The translations under genes and the position numbers were made by a program. A stretch of DNA of 23,475 nt from JAXGRD01 sp050946655 (lineage in GTDB: Bacteria > Bacillota > Clostridia > Peptostreptococcales > Anaerovoracaceae), in NCBI GenBank assembly GCA_050946655.1, contig JBMNVE010000026.1:1-23475 (forward strand), given 5' to 3'. The notes under the pieces are model-generated. The model had not been told where the DNA came from. It made no database searches and saw nothing but the letters and a program-made list of their open reading frames with translations. Every line of letters begins with the position of its first letter. Positions within the stretch are counted from its first letter, which is position 1. Shown one piece after another: positions 1-5,660 of the stretch.

Positions 1-54
1 GTATTCCGGTAAAAGCGGCCACACAATCTACGAACATTGTCAATACTTTTCAAG

Positions 55-88
55 AAAAAAAGACCCCACATATTTGCTTGTGAGGTCT
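55..88 (-). terminator. Intrinsic terminator, minus strand
   Basis: A 10-base stem (positions 61-70 with 79-88, one C/A mismatch) encloses an 8-base loop. Read on the minus strand it is followed by a run of six T (60 to 55). It sits just past the stop of the glycosylase fragment, so it would have ended transcription of the broken minus-strand genes to its right. Confidence 0.65.
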
Positions 89-105
89 TTACTTTGATTC
101 GTTAC

Positions 106-243
106 TTAACTTAATGACATTGGGCCATCCATCTCCCTTTCAATGGGGCCGATAACCTCTATGACTCTCTTCAACCGCTTATCCTTCTTGGATAAATAGG
201 CGGTTTCTGTTTCTCCGTATGGGAAGAACTTCTTCTCTTTCAA
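106..243 (-). pseudogene. N-terminal fragment of a 3-methyladenine DNA glycosylase-like (HhH-GPD) gene
   Basis: Starting at a TTG (243-241) just behind a GGAGGA, 45 codons read KEKKFFPYGETETAYLSKKD and then KRLKRVIEVIGPIERE before stopping at a TAA (108-106). From memory this resembles the start of clostridial DNA-3-methyladenine glycosylases: an F/Y-YG motif, a Y-L-x-K-x-D-K-x-L stretch and an I-G-x-I-x-R-E stretch, followed in intact proteins by the catalytic HhH-GPD domain. Here the protein ends after about 40 matching residues, and the last few (DGPMSLS) look like read-through past a deletion point. Intact members are about 200 residues, so the base-excision active site is missing. The fragment overlaps the tail of the GNAT fragment in another frame. 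The assignment is by eye and was not searched. Confidence 0.5.
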
Positions 244-475
244 TCTTCCTCCAGTCTACAACAAATCTCAATTCCTTCTTTAGCATTTGATCCAGCTGAA
301 TACGCATGCTTCGCCCGTCTCCAGCAATTTCAAGAACCACATTCCGATACATTCGAACAGCGCAATTCTCTTTGCTGACTCCTAGGGTGGCTCGCTTATA
401 TCCCTTGTCCTTCAGGGCAGCCATCATCACAGGCCCCCATTTCTCTGGTAGTATAACATATCCGCTTCGTGTCCG
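179..475 (-). pseudogene. C-terminal fragment of a GNAT N-acetyltransferase
   Basis: The open frame begins directly after a TAG (478-476) and ends at a TAA (181-179). It contains the late GNAT motifs: an L-P-E stretch, then M-M-x-A-A-L-K-D-K-G-Y-K-R-A-T-L-G-V and KENCAVRMYRNVVLEIAG, matching the usual 'N-x-x-A-x-x-x-Y-x-x-x-G-F-E' helix-strand of the family. The first part of the fold is absent, including the strands that precede the acetyl-CoA loop. The residues after EIAGD do not look like a normal GNAT end and run into the glycosylase reading frame. A GTG at 430 could start an 83-residue product, but that would lack most of the acetyl-CoA site. I read it as a decayed remnant; the substrate of the ancestor cannot be told. 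Confidence 0.6.
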
Positions 476-503
476 CTAAATGAAGGGCACCTCAACTACC
501 AAA

Positions 504-530
504 CTAACGAGCAGTCAAACTGCTCGTTAG
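504..530 (-). terminator. Perfect hairpin downstream of the LPxTG protein gene
   Basis: A perfect 12-base inverted repeat, CTAACGAGCAGT at 504-515 and its complement at 519-530, encloses a 3-base loop. On the minus strand it lies about 45 bases past the stop of the surface-protein gene, followed by a weak T run (TTTGG). On the plus strand it is followed by AAAAAA. It most likely ends the surface-protein transcript. Confidence 0.6.
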
Positions 531-573
531 AAAAAATCATACTTATTTTTTTGAATTGGAAACGCTACTCAAG

Positions 574-2652
574 TTAAGACTCACCATGTTCTTTTCTACG
601 TCTTCTCGTTGCCCTTAGACCAAACAATAAACTGGTACTGATTCCAAGCAGAGCAAGGGCTGCAGTCATTGCATTGGATTCTCCTGTCTGAGGCAATTTT
701 ACTTTCATACGATTATCATCATCAGTTTGCATTATTTTTTCGAGTTCCGACACGTTCTTATCCTCTACCGGTATCGCTCCTGAACCTGGCTTTTCGGCTC
801 CTGGAACTGCTGGAATTTCGGGAGTATTCACGACATAGAAGTTAATGATTCCCGGAAATGGTGATTGCGCAGCTTCAATAGGAATACTGCTGCTGCTTCT
901 CAAAGCCGCCTGCGTACCGGAGGACATATCAAAAGAACTACTGACTTGAGATGTTGTGTAAACAGGAGGTGGCATCTGTCTCGGCGGCATTTGGAATACC
1001 CACTCTTTGACTACCGTATCCTTATACCCATCTACTGGAAGCTCTTCTGCTGTCCACTTCTTGTCGTTAGACTCGTTTGGCAATCCTTCTAACGTGGTCG
1101 TCCAATTATTATCTTCACTGAGAACAACACTGGTATATATTTCTCCACCATATTTCAGGTTTACAGTAACCGATTTCGGTCTCTGATCACTCTTTCCTTT
1201 GTCATTCCAAATCTTCTTCAGAGTCACCATCTGAGGATACCTATAATTCTCAAACATAACGCTAGAAACGACTCCATCTTCAATCGTCCCAACATCGCCA
1301 GTTGACTTTGTATACCAACCTATGTTATTAGTCTCTGTAACAGTATACTGCACGCCAGCAGGAATATCCCTCCCTACTACATTCTGTCCAAATCGAAGGT
1401 CACATTCAGCTATACCATCTTGGAACGTCAAGTCTCCATACTGTCCATTTATTGTCTTATCACTCAACTCAATCTTGAAATGGAAGATACCTAACGCCAT
1501 CGGCGGAACCAACGCCGCTGTCGGCATGGGAGGGGGCGCTAAAAAGTCACGTCCCCCTTTGGATATGGATATCATCCCTGTCCCCGGTGATGTCTTCCCT
1601 ACATACCGATTTTCAATCCATCCGGGCATACTGGAGCTAATTTGCGCATACCCCTTAACAGGGTCTTCTTTCAGTGTCAAATTGCCACTGGGAACATATG
1701 CCAAGCTCCTGCCCCACACGTAAGGATCCATCGAGTCACTCTCATTCAGCCGAACGGTTCCTACATCTTTCCCGTTTTTAAGTAAATGAACAGTGATTTC
1801 AGTGGGACGATTACTGGAATCTACGGAACCGGTCTCGGAATTATATTCTTCATTACTCCAAAATTTATTTATCATAAAATCCCTAATTTTGGGTTCAAGC
1901 CTAACCACGCTATAATTACCCGCTTCCGAAATGGTTCCAGAAATCTCCGCTCCATTGTAATTCTCGTTTCCTTCGCTATTGAGTGCAGTAAACTTCCCTT
2001 CATCCGGGGGAGTCACATTGCTTGTAACCTTGTAAGTTGTTCCTACAGGTAAACCGGTAATCATGACAGGAGGACTGGATGAATTCACAGCAGTGTTTTC
2101 AAGACTTATATTTGCAACACCGTTCTTAAATGTGACATCTCCATACACACCATTAATGCTAGTATCTCCCAACGTCAACGTAACATTAAGTGTAGACCAA
2201 GGACTAAGATCTATGAAAGACCTCTCCGCATCAGAAATTTCATACATCACAGTTAAACTTCCCATAGCATTCGGCACGGCAAGGCTCTGTTCCGTTGTTT
2301 TCAGACCGGAATCCTCTGCGAGGTTCGGATCCACTCTCGGCTGTTCCAACTCTCCACTGGAGGATTCTTCTTGAGGTAATACTTCCGATTCTGCATCAGG
2401 TTTCATCTCATCCACAGGAGTCTCTATCACTTCTGTTGGGTTGCCGCTGTCGAGGATTTCTTCCATCCATTCATTTCCACCGACAGGATTCTCCTGCGTG
2501 GTTGTGGTTCCGTCCTGCACTAGCGTATCCGCCCCATAGGAGGCTGTTGTTGCTAGCATAAGGTTTGCTGTCACGAACAGACAAACAAAAACAATAATGA
2601 ATTTTCGCATTCGATTTTTCTTCATAATATCTTGCTTGTATATTGAACCCAT
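574..2652 (-). CDS. LPxTG sortase-anchored surface protein with Cna-B-like repeats
   Basis: Predicted covalently anchored cell-wall adhesin or pilin-like protein of 692 residues. A signal peptide (basic residues, then a hydrophobic stretch at about 18-40) leads into an acidic Glu/Pro-rich spacer (50-120). Two tandem module pairs follow. Each starts with a domain carrying an 'ING-x-YGD-x-TF-x-x-G-x-A' core (166-184 and 401-419) and continues with a Cna-B-like domain (about 256-370 and 472-610). Both Cna-B-like units carry Pro/Met-rich insertions (APPPMP at 372, MPPRQMPPP near 555). The end has the sorting signal LPQTG (653-657), a hydrophobic stretch and an RRRR tail. In Cna-B domains a Lys-Asn isopeptide bond is typical; Lys480 and Asn609 could be such a pair (inference). 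Two starts are possible: ATG at 2652, with a distant AAAGGA, or Met10 at 2625, which gives a more usual signal peptide. No sortase gene is in the window. Ligand unknown. Confidence 0.85.
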   Translation of the reverse strand: MGSIYKQDIMKKNRMRKFIIVFVCLFVTANLMLATTASYGADTLVQDGTTTTQENPVGGNEWMEEILDSGNPTEVIETPVDEMKPDAESEVLPQEESSSGELEQPRVDPNLAEDSGLKTTEQSLAVPNAMGSLTVMYEISDAERSFIDLSPWSTLNVTLTLGDTSINGVYGDVTFKNGVANISLENTAVNSSSPPVMITGLPVGTTYKVTSNVTPPDEGKFTALNSEGNENYNGAEISGTISEAGNYSVVRLEPKIRDFMINKFWSNEEYNSETGSVDSSNRPTEITVHLLKNGKDVGTVRLNESDSMDPYVWGRSLAYVPSGNLTLKEDPVKGYAQISSSMPGWIENRYVGKTSPGTGMISISKGGRDFLAPPPMPTAALVPPMALGIFHFKIELSDKTINGQYGDLTFQDGIAECDLRFGQNVVGRDIPAGVQYTVTETNNIGWYTKSTGDVGTIEDGVVSSVMFENYRYPQMVTLKKIWNDKGKSDQRPKSVTVNLKYGGEIYTSVVLSEDNNWTTTLEGLPNESNDKKWTAEELPVDGYKDTVVKEWVFQMPPRQMPPPVYTTSQVSSSFDMSSGTQAALRSSSSIPIEAAQSPFPGIINFYVVNTPEIPAVPGAEKPGSGAIPVEDKNVSELEKIMQTDDDNRMKVKLPQTGESNAMTAALALLGISTSLLFGLRATRRRRKEHGES

Positions 2653-2729
2653 AGGGGGATTCTCAACATTTCCTTTCTTTGAATTTCTCTGTAAACTTTT
2701 ATGTAGACACTGTGGATTAGTTATGTTTC

Positions 2730-2843
2730 CTATGGCAGCACCCTATTGCTGACTGTTTTTCGATCAGTTAATGCATCGCAAAACAGACCTGCTGAAAAAG
2801 CAAACACAACAGCAAACAATCATTTTTTTGTACATTCTCTCAT
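2730..2843 (-). pseudogene. Short leader ORF / decayed signal-peptide-like sequence
   Basis: In the leader of the surface-protein gene, an ATG (2843-2841) stands 8 bases behind AAGGGGGG and reads MRECTKK before a TGA (2822-2820). The same frame then continues for 29 codons as LFAVVFAFSAGLFCDALTDR and so on, up to a TAG (2732-2730). Lys-Lys followed by a hydrophobic stretch is typical of a secretion signal, so this may be the start of a lost secreted protein with one nonsense codon. It could equally be a 7-codon leader peptide. No family was recognised. Confidence 0.25.
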
Positions 2844-2899
2844 AATTTTCCCCCCTTATTTGCTCTTTGATCTTCTATTGCCCCTAGAATCCATCCTCT

Positions 2900-2928
2900 A
2901 TTTTAAAGGGCAACTCGCCTTAAGTCAA
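2900..2928 (-). promoter_or_regulatory. SigA-type promoter of the surface-protein gene
   Basis: On the minus strand TTGACT (2928-2923), a 17-base spacer and TAAAAT (2905-2900). Transcription would start near 2893, giving a leader of about 240 bases before the surface-protein start. That leader contains the short ORF at 2843 but no riboswitch that I can recognise. Confidence 0.55.
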
Positions 2929-3098
2929 TAGATACTTCCATTTGAGTTTCCGCATTTCAGTTTGCTTGCAAAGTCTTTGATGAATCTCCAAGAAAAATAT
3001 CCAAATAATCATTGAAAATAAAAGGAATCCAACCCAGTTTTGTGGTAGGATTTAAGTGCAACCATAACTCCTACTAAACAAAAAAGAAAGGACTCCTT

Positions 3099-3254
3099 AT
3101 GACTCACTTTACCACAAATACGCAGATGGCGAAACGGGAAATTATCACTTTTACCAATAAACTTTCTCAAGGCATGACAAGACCGGAAAAGAAGTTCACT
3201 GCAGATATGACATATGGCATCCTTCACTCTCAAAGTGTCCTCTTACATCCTTGA
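3099..3254 (+). pseudogene. N-terminal remnant of a DDE transposase (insertion sequence fragment)
   Basis: An ATG (3099) behind AGAAAGGA opens 51 codons that read THFTTNTQMAKREIITF and continue with F-T-N-K-L-S-Q-G-M-T-R-P-E-K-K-F and D-M-T-Y-G-I-L-H-S-Q-S-V-L-L. From memory this closely resembles the first ~50 residues of a transposase family common in Clostridia, with an 'F-x-x-x-T-Q-x-x-K-R-E-I' start. Full proteins are several hundred residues with a DDE catalytic core, which is absent here. Similarity seems to stop at about 3243, where sequence belonging to the minus-strand partner of the phosphopantetheinyl transferase gene begins. The upstream 3010-3098 presumably holds the element's left end, but I could not pin down the terminal repeat. 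Confidence 0.6.
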
Positions 3255-3333
3255 CCTTTACCGCATCTTGGGCAGGTTTATCTTCATAAAAATAGTCTGA
3301 TGATCGGATGAGTTCGCTGATGATGGTGTTCAT
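3196..3333 (-). pseudogene. 5' end of an unidentified gene coupled to the phosphopantetheinyl transferase, truncated by the IS fragment
   Basis: The ATG (3333-3331) overlaps the TGA of the phosphopantetheinyl transferase gene in an ATGA junction and has its own AGGA signal a few bases upstream, so it looks like a real, translationally coupled gene. It reads MNTIISELIRSSDYFYEDKP followed by AQDAVKVKDV, then enters transposase DNA at about 3243 and stops at 3196 after 45 codons. The last ~14 residues are therefore antisense to the transposase and meaningless. 'ELI-x-x-S-x-x-Y-F-x-D-K-P-A' is loosely like the start of acyl-adenylating enzymes, which would suit the neighbour, but 30 residues are too few to assign a family. 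Confidence 0.4.
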
Positions 3334-4034
3334 TGATATTTCCTCCATATGTTTTTAAACGCTAGATTGTGCATCTGGCTTTCAGAATATACTTCATGGA
3401 TCTTGATGTTCTCCCTCTCCCTGGTGCAGATGGAAACCACATAGCCGGGGAGTATCCGGGTGGTTTGATGAAAAAAGCAACCTGCTTTTTGTTCATACTT
3501 TTTTAGCATCCCATCCACAGAAGAGGCTTTTGTCACCAGCCGGCTACAGCACTCATCCATGGGAATGTTTTCATATTTTGCGTAACTTTCTTTGGCTGTC
3601 CACAGCCGAAAGAAAGAACAGTACTTGTGCGAACTATTCTTGTTGATCAAGTCAACCTCCACCTTTGGGCAAATAGAAAGAATTACGGCATCATTTAACC
3701 TGCGAACTTTTTCAATGTCAACACCGACATGGGATAAGTCGCTTAATACACAACCGATATAGTCTTCTGAATGGGATACATTAAAATGAACCTGAGGAAT
3801 CGAATGGGGCTTCCCTCTGGATCCGGCAGAAACTTTAACATCGTTAAAATTTAGGTTTAACTTCTCTGCAATGGCATGTCTTGCAACCAAGTCTGCCAGC
3901 AAAGATCTTCGTCTATCCCTATCCCCGAAAAGGCTACGTATTCTCAAGGATTTTTCCGGCGGGATTACTTTCAATAATCGAGAAATAACTTCCGGGTCAA
4001 TGTTTTGTTCCAATTTAGCTGTGTAGAGTTCCAC
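3330..4034 (-). CDS. Sfp-type 4'-phosphopantetheinyl transferase
   Basis: Transfers the phosphopantetheine arm of coenzyme A to a serine of a carrier protein or carrier domain; cytoplasmic and Mg-dependent. The 234 residues match the usual Sfp length. Visible motifs: NVSHS (85-89), GVDIEK (104-109) with the metal-binding Asp and Glu, and the signature LWTAKESYAKYE (144-155). The start is GTG (4034) with GGAG 7 bases upstream. It is the first gene of a transcript from the promoter at 4158-4186. Its stop overlaps the start of a truncated gene, so its original operon partner, possibly its substrate or a synthetase, has been lost to an IS-linked rearrangement. Sfp-type enzymes usually serve peptide or polyketide synthetases rather than fatty-acid synthesis; no carrier protein is in this window. 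The palindromic operator at the transcription start suggests tight repression shared with the divergent DUF2249 operon. Confidence 0.88.
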   Translation of the reverse strand: MELYTAKLEQNIDPEVISRLLKVIPPEKSLRIRSLFGDRDRRRSLLADLVARHAIAEKLNLNFNDVKVSAGSRGKPHSIPQVHFNVSHSEDYIGCVLSDLSHVGVDIEKVRRLNDAVILSICPKVEVDLINKNSSHKYCSFFRLWTAKESYAKYENIPMDECCSRLVTKASSVDGMLKKYEQKAGCFFHQTTRILPGYVVSICTRERENIKIHEVYSESQMHNLAFKNIWRKYQ

Positions 4035-4101
4035 TATCTATCTCCGATGAAGGTCTTTACATTTCTTGTCTGTTTTAGGGTCACTATTTTCTTTGCGGTA
4101 A

Positions 4102-4117
4102 ATTAGTCTTCGCTAAC
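4102..4117. promoter_or_regulatory. Imperfect third copy of the GTTAGC palindrome
   Basis: ATTAGT-cttc-GCTAAC: one arm is perfect and the other keeps TTAG. Its centre (4109.5) is 33 bases from the centre of the perfect copy at 4132-4153, about three helical turns, so it would lie on the same DNA face. It falls in the 5' untranslated region of the phosphopantetheinyl transferase transcript. Confidence 0.35.
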
Positions 4118-4131
4118 TCAATGTCGTAACA

Positions 4132-4153
4132 TTGGTTAGCAATCGCTAACCAA
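4132..4153. promoter_or_regulatory. Palindromic operator O1, TTGGTTAGC-N4-GCTAACCAA
   Basis: A perfect 22-base palindrome with 9-base arms and a 4-base centre (AATC). It begins just downstream of the minus-strand -10 box and covers the expected start of transcription (about 4151), a position typical of repressor sites. The same core recurs at 4432-4453 on the opposite promoter. The 9-4-9 layout resembles Crp/Fnr-type sites, but the half-site TTAGC is not the Fnr one (TTGAT), and no regulator gene is in the window. Confidence 0.75.
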
Positions 4154-4157
4154 AAAC

Positions 4158-4186
4158 ATCATATCGTTATCCATAATCTTTGTCAA
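4158..4186 (-). promoter_or_regulatory. SigA promoter of the phosphopantetheinyl transferase operon
   Basis: On the minus strand a perfect TTGACA (4186-4181), a 17-base spacer and TATGAT (4163-4158). Such a near-consensus promoter would be strong unless blocked, which fits the palindrome placed directly over the start site. The untranslated leader to the GTG at 4034 is about 115 bases. Confidence 0.75.
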
Positions 4187-4397
4187 GACCATCGCAAAAA
4201 ATGTTTTTCCCCGAAGAGAAAAGCGAAAGCACAAGTAGCCTTTCAAGCGCTGCTGAGAGAAAAGGCCGTAATCACGATTTTCCCAAGCTTTCTACCGTAC
4301 AAAAAGTAGACCGATCACAGCCTCCATCCCCAGCACGATGCAAATTAAATTTTTGTCAAAAAAGAAAAAAGATGTTAGAAAGAAAAGCAGAATGGTA
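4187..4397. other. Gene-free stretch between the divergent promoters
   Basis: About 210 bases separate the two promoters. A 73-codon plus-strand frame exists here but has no ribosome binding site, has a skewed Ser/Lys-rich composition and would start inside the minus-strand -35 region. On the minus strand, codons complementary to about 4310-4365 give a short hydrophobic run broken by a stop. I see no convincing gene, repeat or RNA. Confidence 0.4.
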
Positions 4398-4426
4398 TTG
4401 AATATGTATAAGTTATGGAGTATAGT
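4398..4426 (+). promoter_or_regulatory. SigA promoter of the DUF2249-DUF1858 operon
   Basis: TTGAAT (4398-4403), a 17-base spacer and TATAGT (4421-4426). The expected start of transcription, near 4433, lies at the left edge of the second palindrome. This is the same promoter-operator arrangement as on the divergent side. Confidence 0.7.
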
Positions 4427-4431
4427 GAGAT

Positions 4432-4453
4432 TTGGTTAGCGTTTGCTAACTCG
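4432..4453. promoter_or_regulatory. Palindromic operator O2, TTGGTTAGC-N4-GCTAACTCG
   Basis: The left arm is identical to that of the copy at 4132-4153; the right arm keeps GCTAAC and then diverges, leaving a perfect 6-4-6 core at 4435-4450. Its centre is 16.5 bases beyond the end of the -10 box, against 15.5 bases on the other promoter. The repeated placement supports a common repressor. Confidence 0.7.
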
Positions 4454-4485
4454 CTTCGACCTTATCGAGGGAAAGGAGAATGAAA

Positions 4486-5184
4486 ATGGCTTATGCAGAT
4501 TGGAAAGACAAAATAAAAGATTTTAAGAAGTTAGATGTCCGAGGGGTCAGTGGAGATTTTTTTCAAGGCCTGAAAAAACAGGTGGTTGCCCTTCCTGTAG
4601 GGAGCGGTATAGAAGTGATCCAGACCTTCGACCCTTTGCCCCTCTATGAGGTAATGGAGATGCTAGGCTATGAGTCTCATACGGAAAAGATTGGGGATAA
4701 CCAGTATAATGCTTACTTTTACAGGGTAGAGAAAAAAGGGTGCTTGGAGGACATCCCGGAAAGACCGGTCGTCATCACCAACTATCCCATGATCGATGAG
4801 GAATTAGGGCAACTTGCTGTCCAATTCTGGGATCTGACATGGAATGACGAAAAACGGTTTCTGGACTACAACACAAGGCTCCTCCTATCTCTTGCCAATG
4901 CAGTAGGGGCAGGTAGGATGCGCCAGGCCATGAGGGAATTGATCAAGGCATACGCCAATGGTATGGATTCCAGGGCCTTTGATGATCTATTTGAACAGTT
5001 TGCGTGGAATATGGGCATCGGTTTCTTCAGTTCTGAAATTGCACCGTCGCCGCTGTTCCAGGCATACAAAACCATCAAGCAGATGGAAAAGCAGGGGAAG
5101 GAAGCTGCTGAAATCAATAAAGTTCTGAGAGAAAAGTTTGCCGGCAAAGACGCGGCAAAAAAAGACAACAAGGAGAATCAATAG
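4486..5184 (+). CDS. DUF2249 domain protein with an AhpD-like helical C-terminal region
   Basis: A 232-residue cytoplasmic protein. Residues 15-82 form a DUF2249 domain (a SirA/TusA-like fold), seen as LDVRG (16-20), then DFF-x-x-LK, LPVGSGIEVIQTFDPLPLYE and MEMLGYE. After a linker, residues ~105-195 are helical and resemble the carboxymuconolactone decarboxylase/AhpD fold (LDYNTRLLLSLANAVGAG at 127-144, then an A-x-x-x-G-M helix turn). The Cys-x-x-Cys pair of redox-active AhpD enzymes is missing, so peroxidase-type activity is unlikely. The C-terminus is a charged Lys-rich tail. Two ATGs compete: 4480 lies 1 base from AGGAG, whereas 4486 is 7 bases from it, so I chose 4486. The DUF1858 gene begins immediately after its stop. 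DUF2249 proteins are often found near nitrosative-stress and respiratory genes, but the function here is unknown. Confidence 0.8.
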   Translation: MAYADWKDKIKDFKKLDVRGVSGDFFQGLKKQVVALPVGSGIEVIQTFDPLPLYEVMEMLGYESHTEKIGDNQYNAYFYRVEKKGCLEDIPERPVVITNYPMIDEELGQLAVQFWDLTWNDEKRFLDYNTRLLLSLANAVGAGRMRQAMRELIKAYANGMDSRAFDDLFEQFAWNMGIGFFSSEIAPSPLFQAYKTIKQMEKQGKEAAEINKVLREKFAGKDAAKKDNKENQ

Positions 5185-5406
5185 ATGAATATCACAAAGG
5201 AAACCAAACTATCGGAAATTTTGGAACGATATCCCTGGCTCAGGGAAGAACTGCCTAAGGTCAATGAAAAATATAAGATGATGAATACCCCTCTGGGTAG
5301 AATGATGATCAAAAAAGCGACTATCGCAGATGTGAGCAAAAGGTCAGGCACAGATGAGCAGGTGCTGATTGGGAAACTGACCAAGCTGATCGAGGCACGT
5401 GAATAA
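5185..5406 (+). CDS. DUF1858 domain protein
   Basis: A 73-residue stand-alone DUF1858 protein: ITKETKLSEILERYPWLREE at the N-terminus, then M-M-N-T-P-L-G-R-M and a final helical part (I-A-D-V-S-K-R-S-G-T-D-E-Q-V-L). DUF1858 is a small helical domain often fused to, or encoded beside, hemerythrin-like or DUF2249 domains and redox genes; its biochemical role is not known. The ATG directly follows the TAG of the DUF2249 gene, with AAGGAG 9 bases upstream, so the two are one operon and their products probably act together. There is no cysteine or other obvious metal ligand cluster. Confidence 0.85.
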   Translation: MNITKETKLSEILERYPWLREELPKVNEKYKMMNTPLGRMMIKKATIADVSKRSGTDEQVLIGKLTKLIEARE

Positions 5407-5450
5407 TGGAAGATAGCCGTAGAGCATAAATTTTATCTCATCTCCCTAAA

Positions 5451-5488
5451 AACAAGCTCAAGACACGTTTTAGCGTCTTGAGTTTGTT
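5451..5488 (+). terminator. Hairpin downstream of the DUF1858 gene
   Basis: Arms CTCAAGAC (5457-5464) and GTCTTGAG (5475-5482) extend outward to AACAA/TTGTT with one mismatch, around a 10-base loop. The T run is weak (TTTGTTG). It lies 45 bases past the stop and probably ends the two-gene transcript. The 5489-5590 stretch beyond it is A+T rich with no recognised feature. Confidence 0.5.
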
Positions 5489-5590
5489 GATCAATCTTTA
5501 ATCACGATTATCTTGCTTGATATTTTTTCTTCCCTTTTATAAAATTATCTGAAAGCAGTCTTTTTTAGCCACATTTTTTGGAACATCAAA

Positions 5591-5612
5591 GGCGGCAAGT
5601 TACCTTGCCGCC
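5591..5612 (-). terminator. Perfect hairpin at the end of the ilv operon
   Basis: GGCGGCAAG (5591-5599), a 4-base loop and CTTGCCGCC (5604-5612) form a perfect 9-base G+C-rich stem. On the minus strand it sits about 50 bases past the last gene and is followed by TTTGATG; on the plus strand by CGAAGTTTTT. It is the best candidate end for the ilv transcript, though the T tail is short. Confidence 0.5.
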
Positions 5613-5660
5613 CGAAGTTTTTCAACTGTTTCCTGACCGGTTTTGCACATATCTAAGAGG

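Noticed and set aside
4180..4401. A 73-codon plus-strand frame between the divergent promoters
   Set aside because: No ribosome binding site, Ser/Lys-rich composition without domain character, and it overlaps the promoter elements on both sides.
4132..4453. The GTTAGC palindromes as Rex, Fnr or DtxR sites
   Set aside because: Rex sites read TTGTTAA-N4-TTAACAA, Fnr uses TTGAT-N4-ATCAA, and DtxR-type sites have TTAGGTTAG without the 4-base gap; none fits both copies.
5596..5649. A 16-codon minus-strand frame (MCKTGQETVEKLRAAR) past the MBL gene
   Set aside because: It has no ribosome binding site and ends inside the terminator hairpin; too short to support as a gene.
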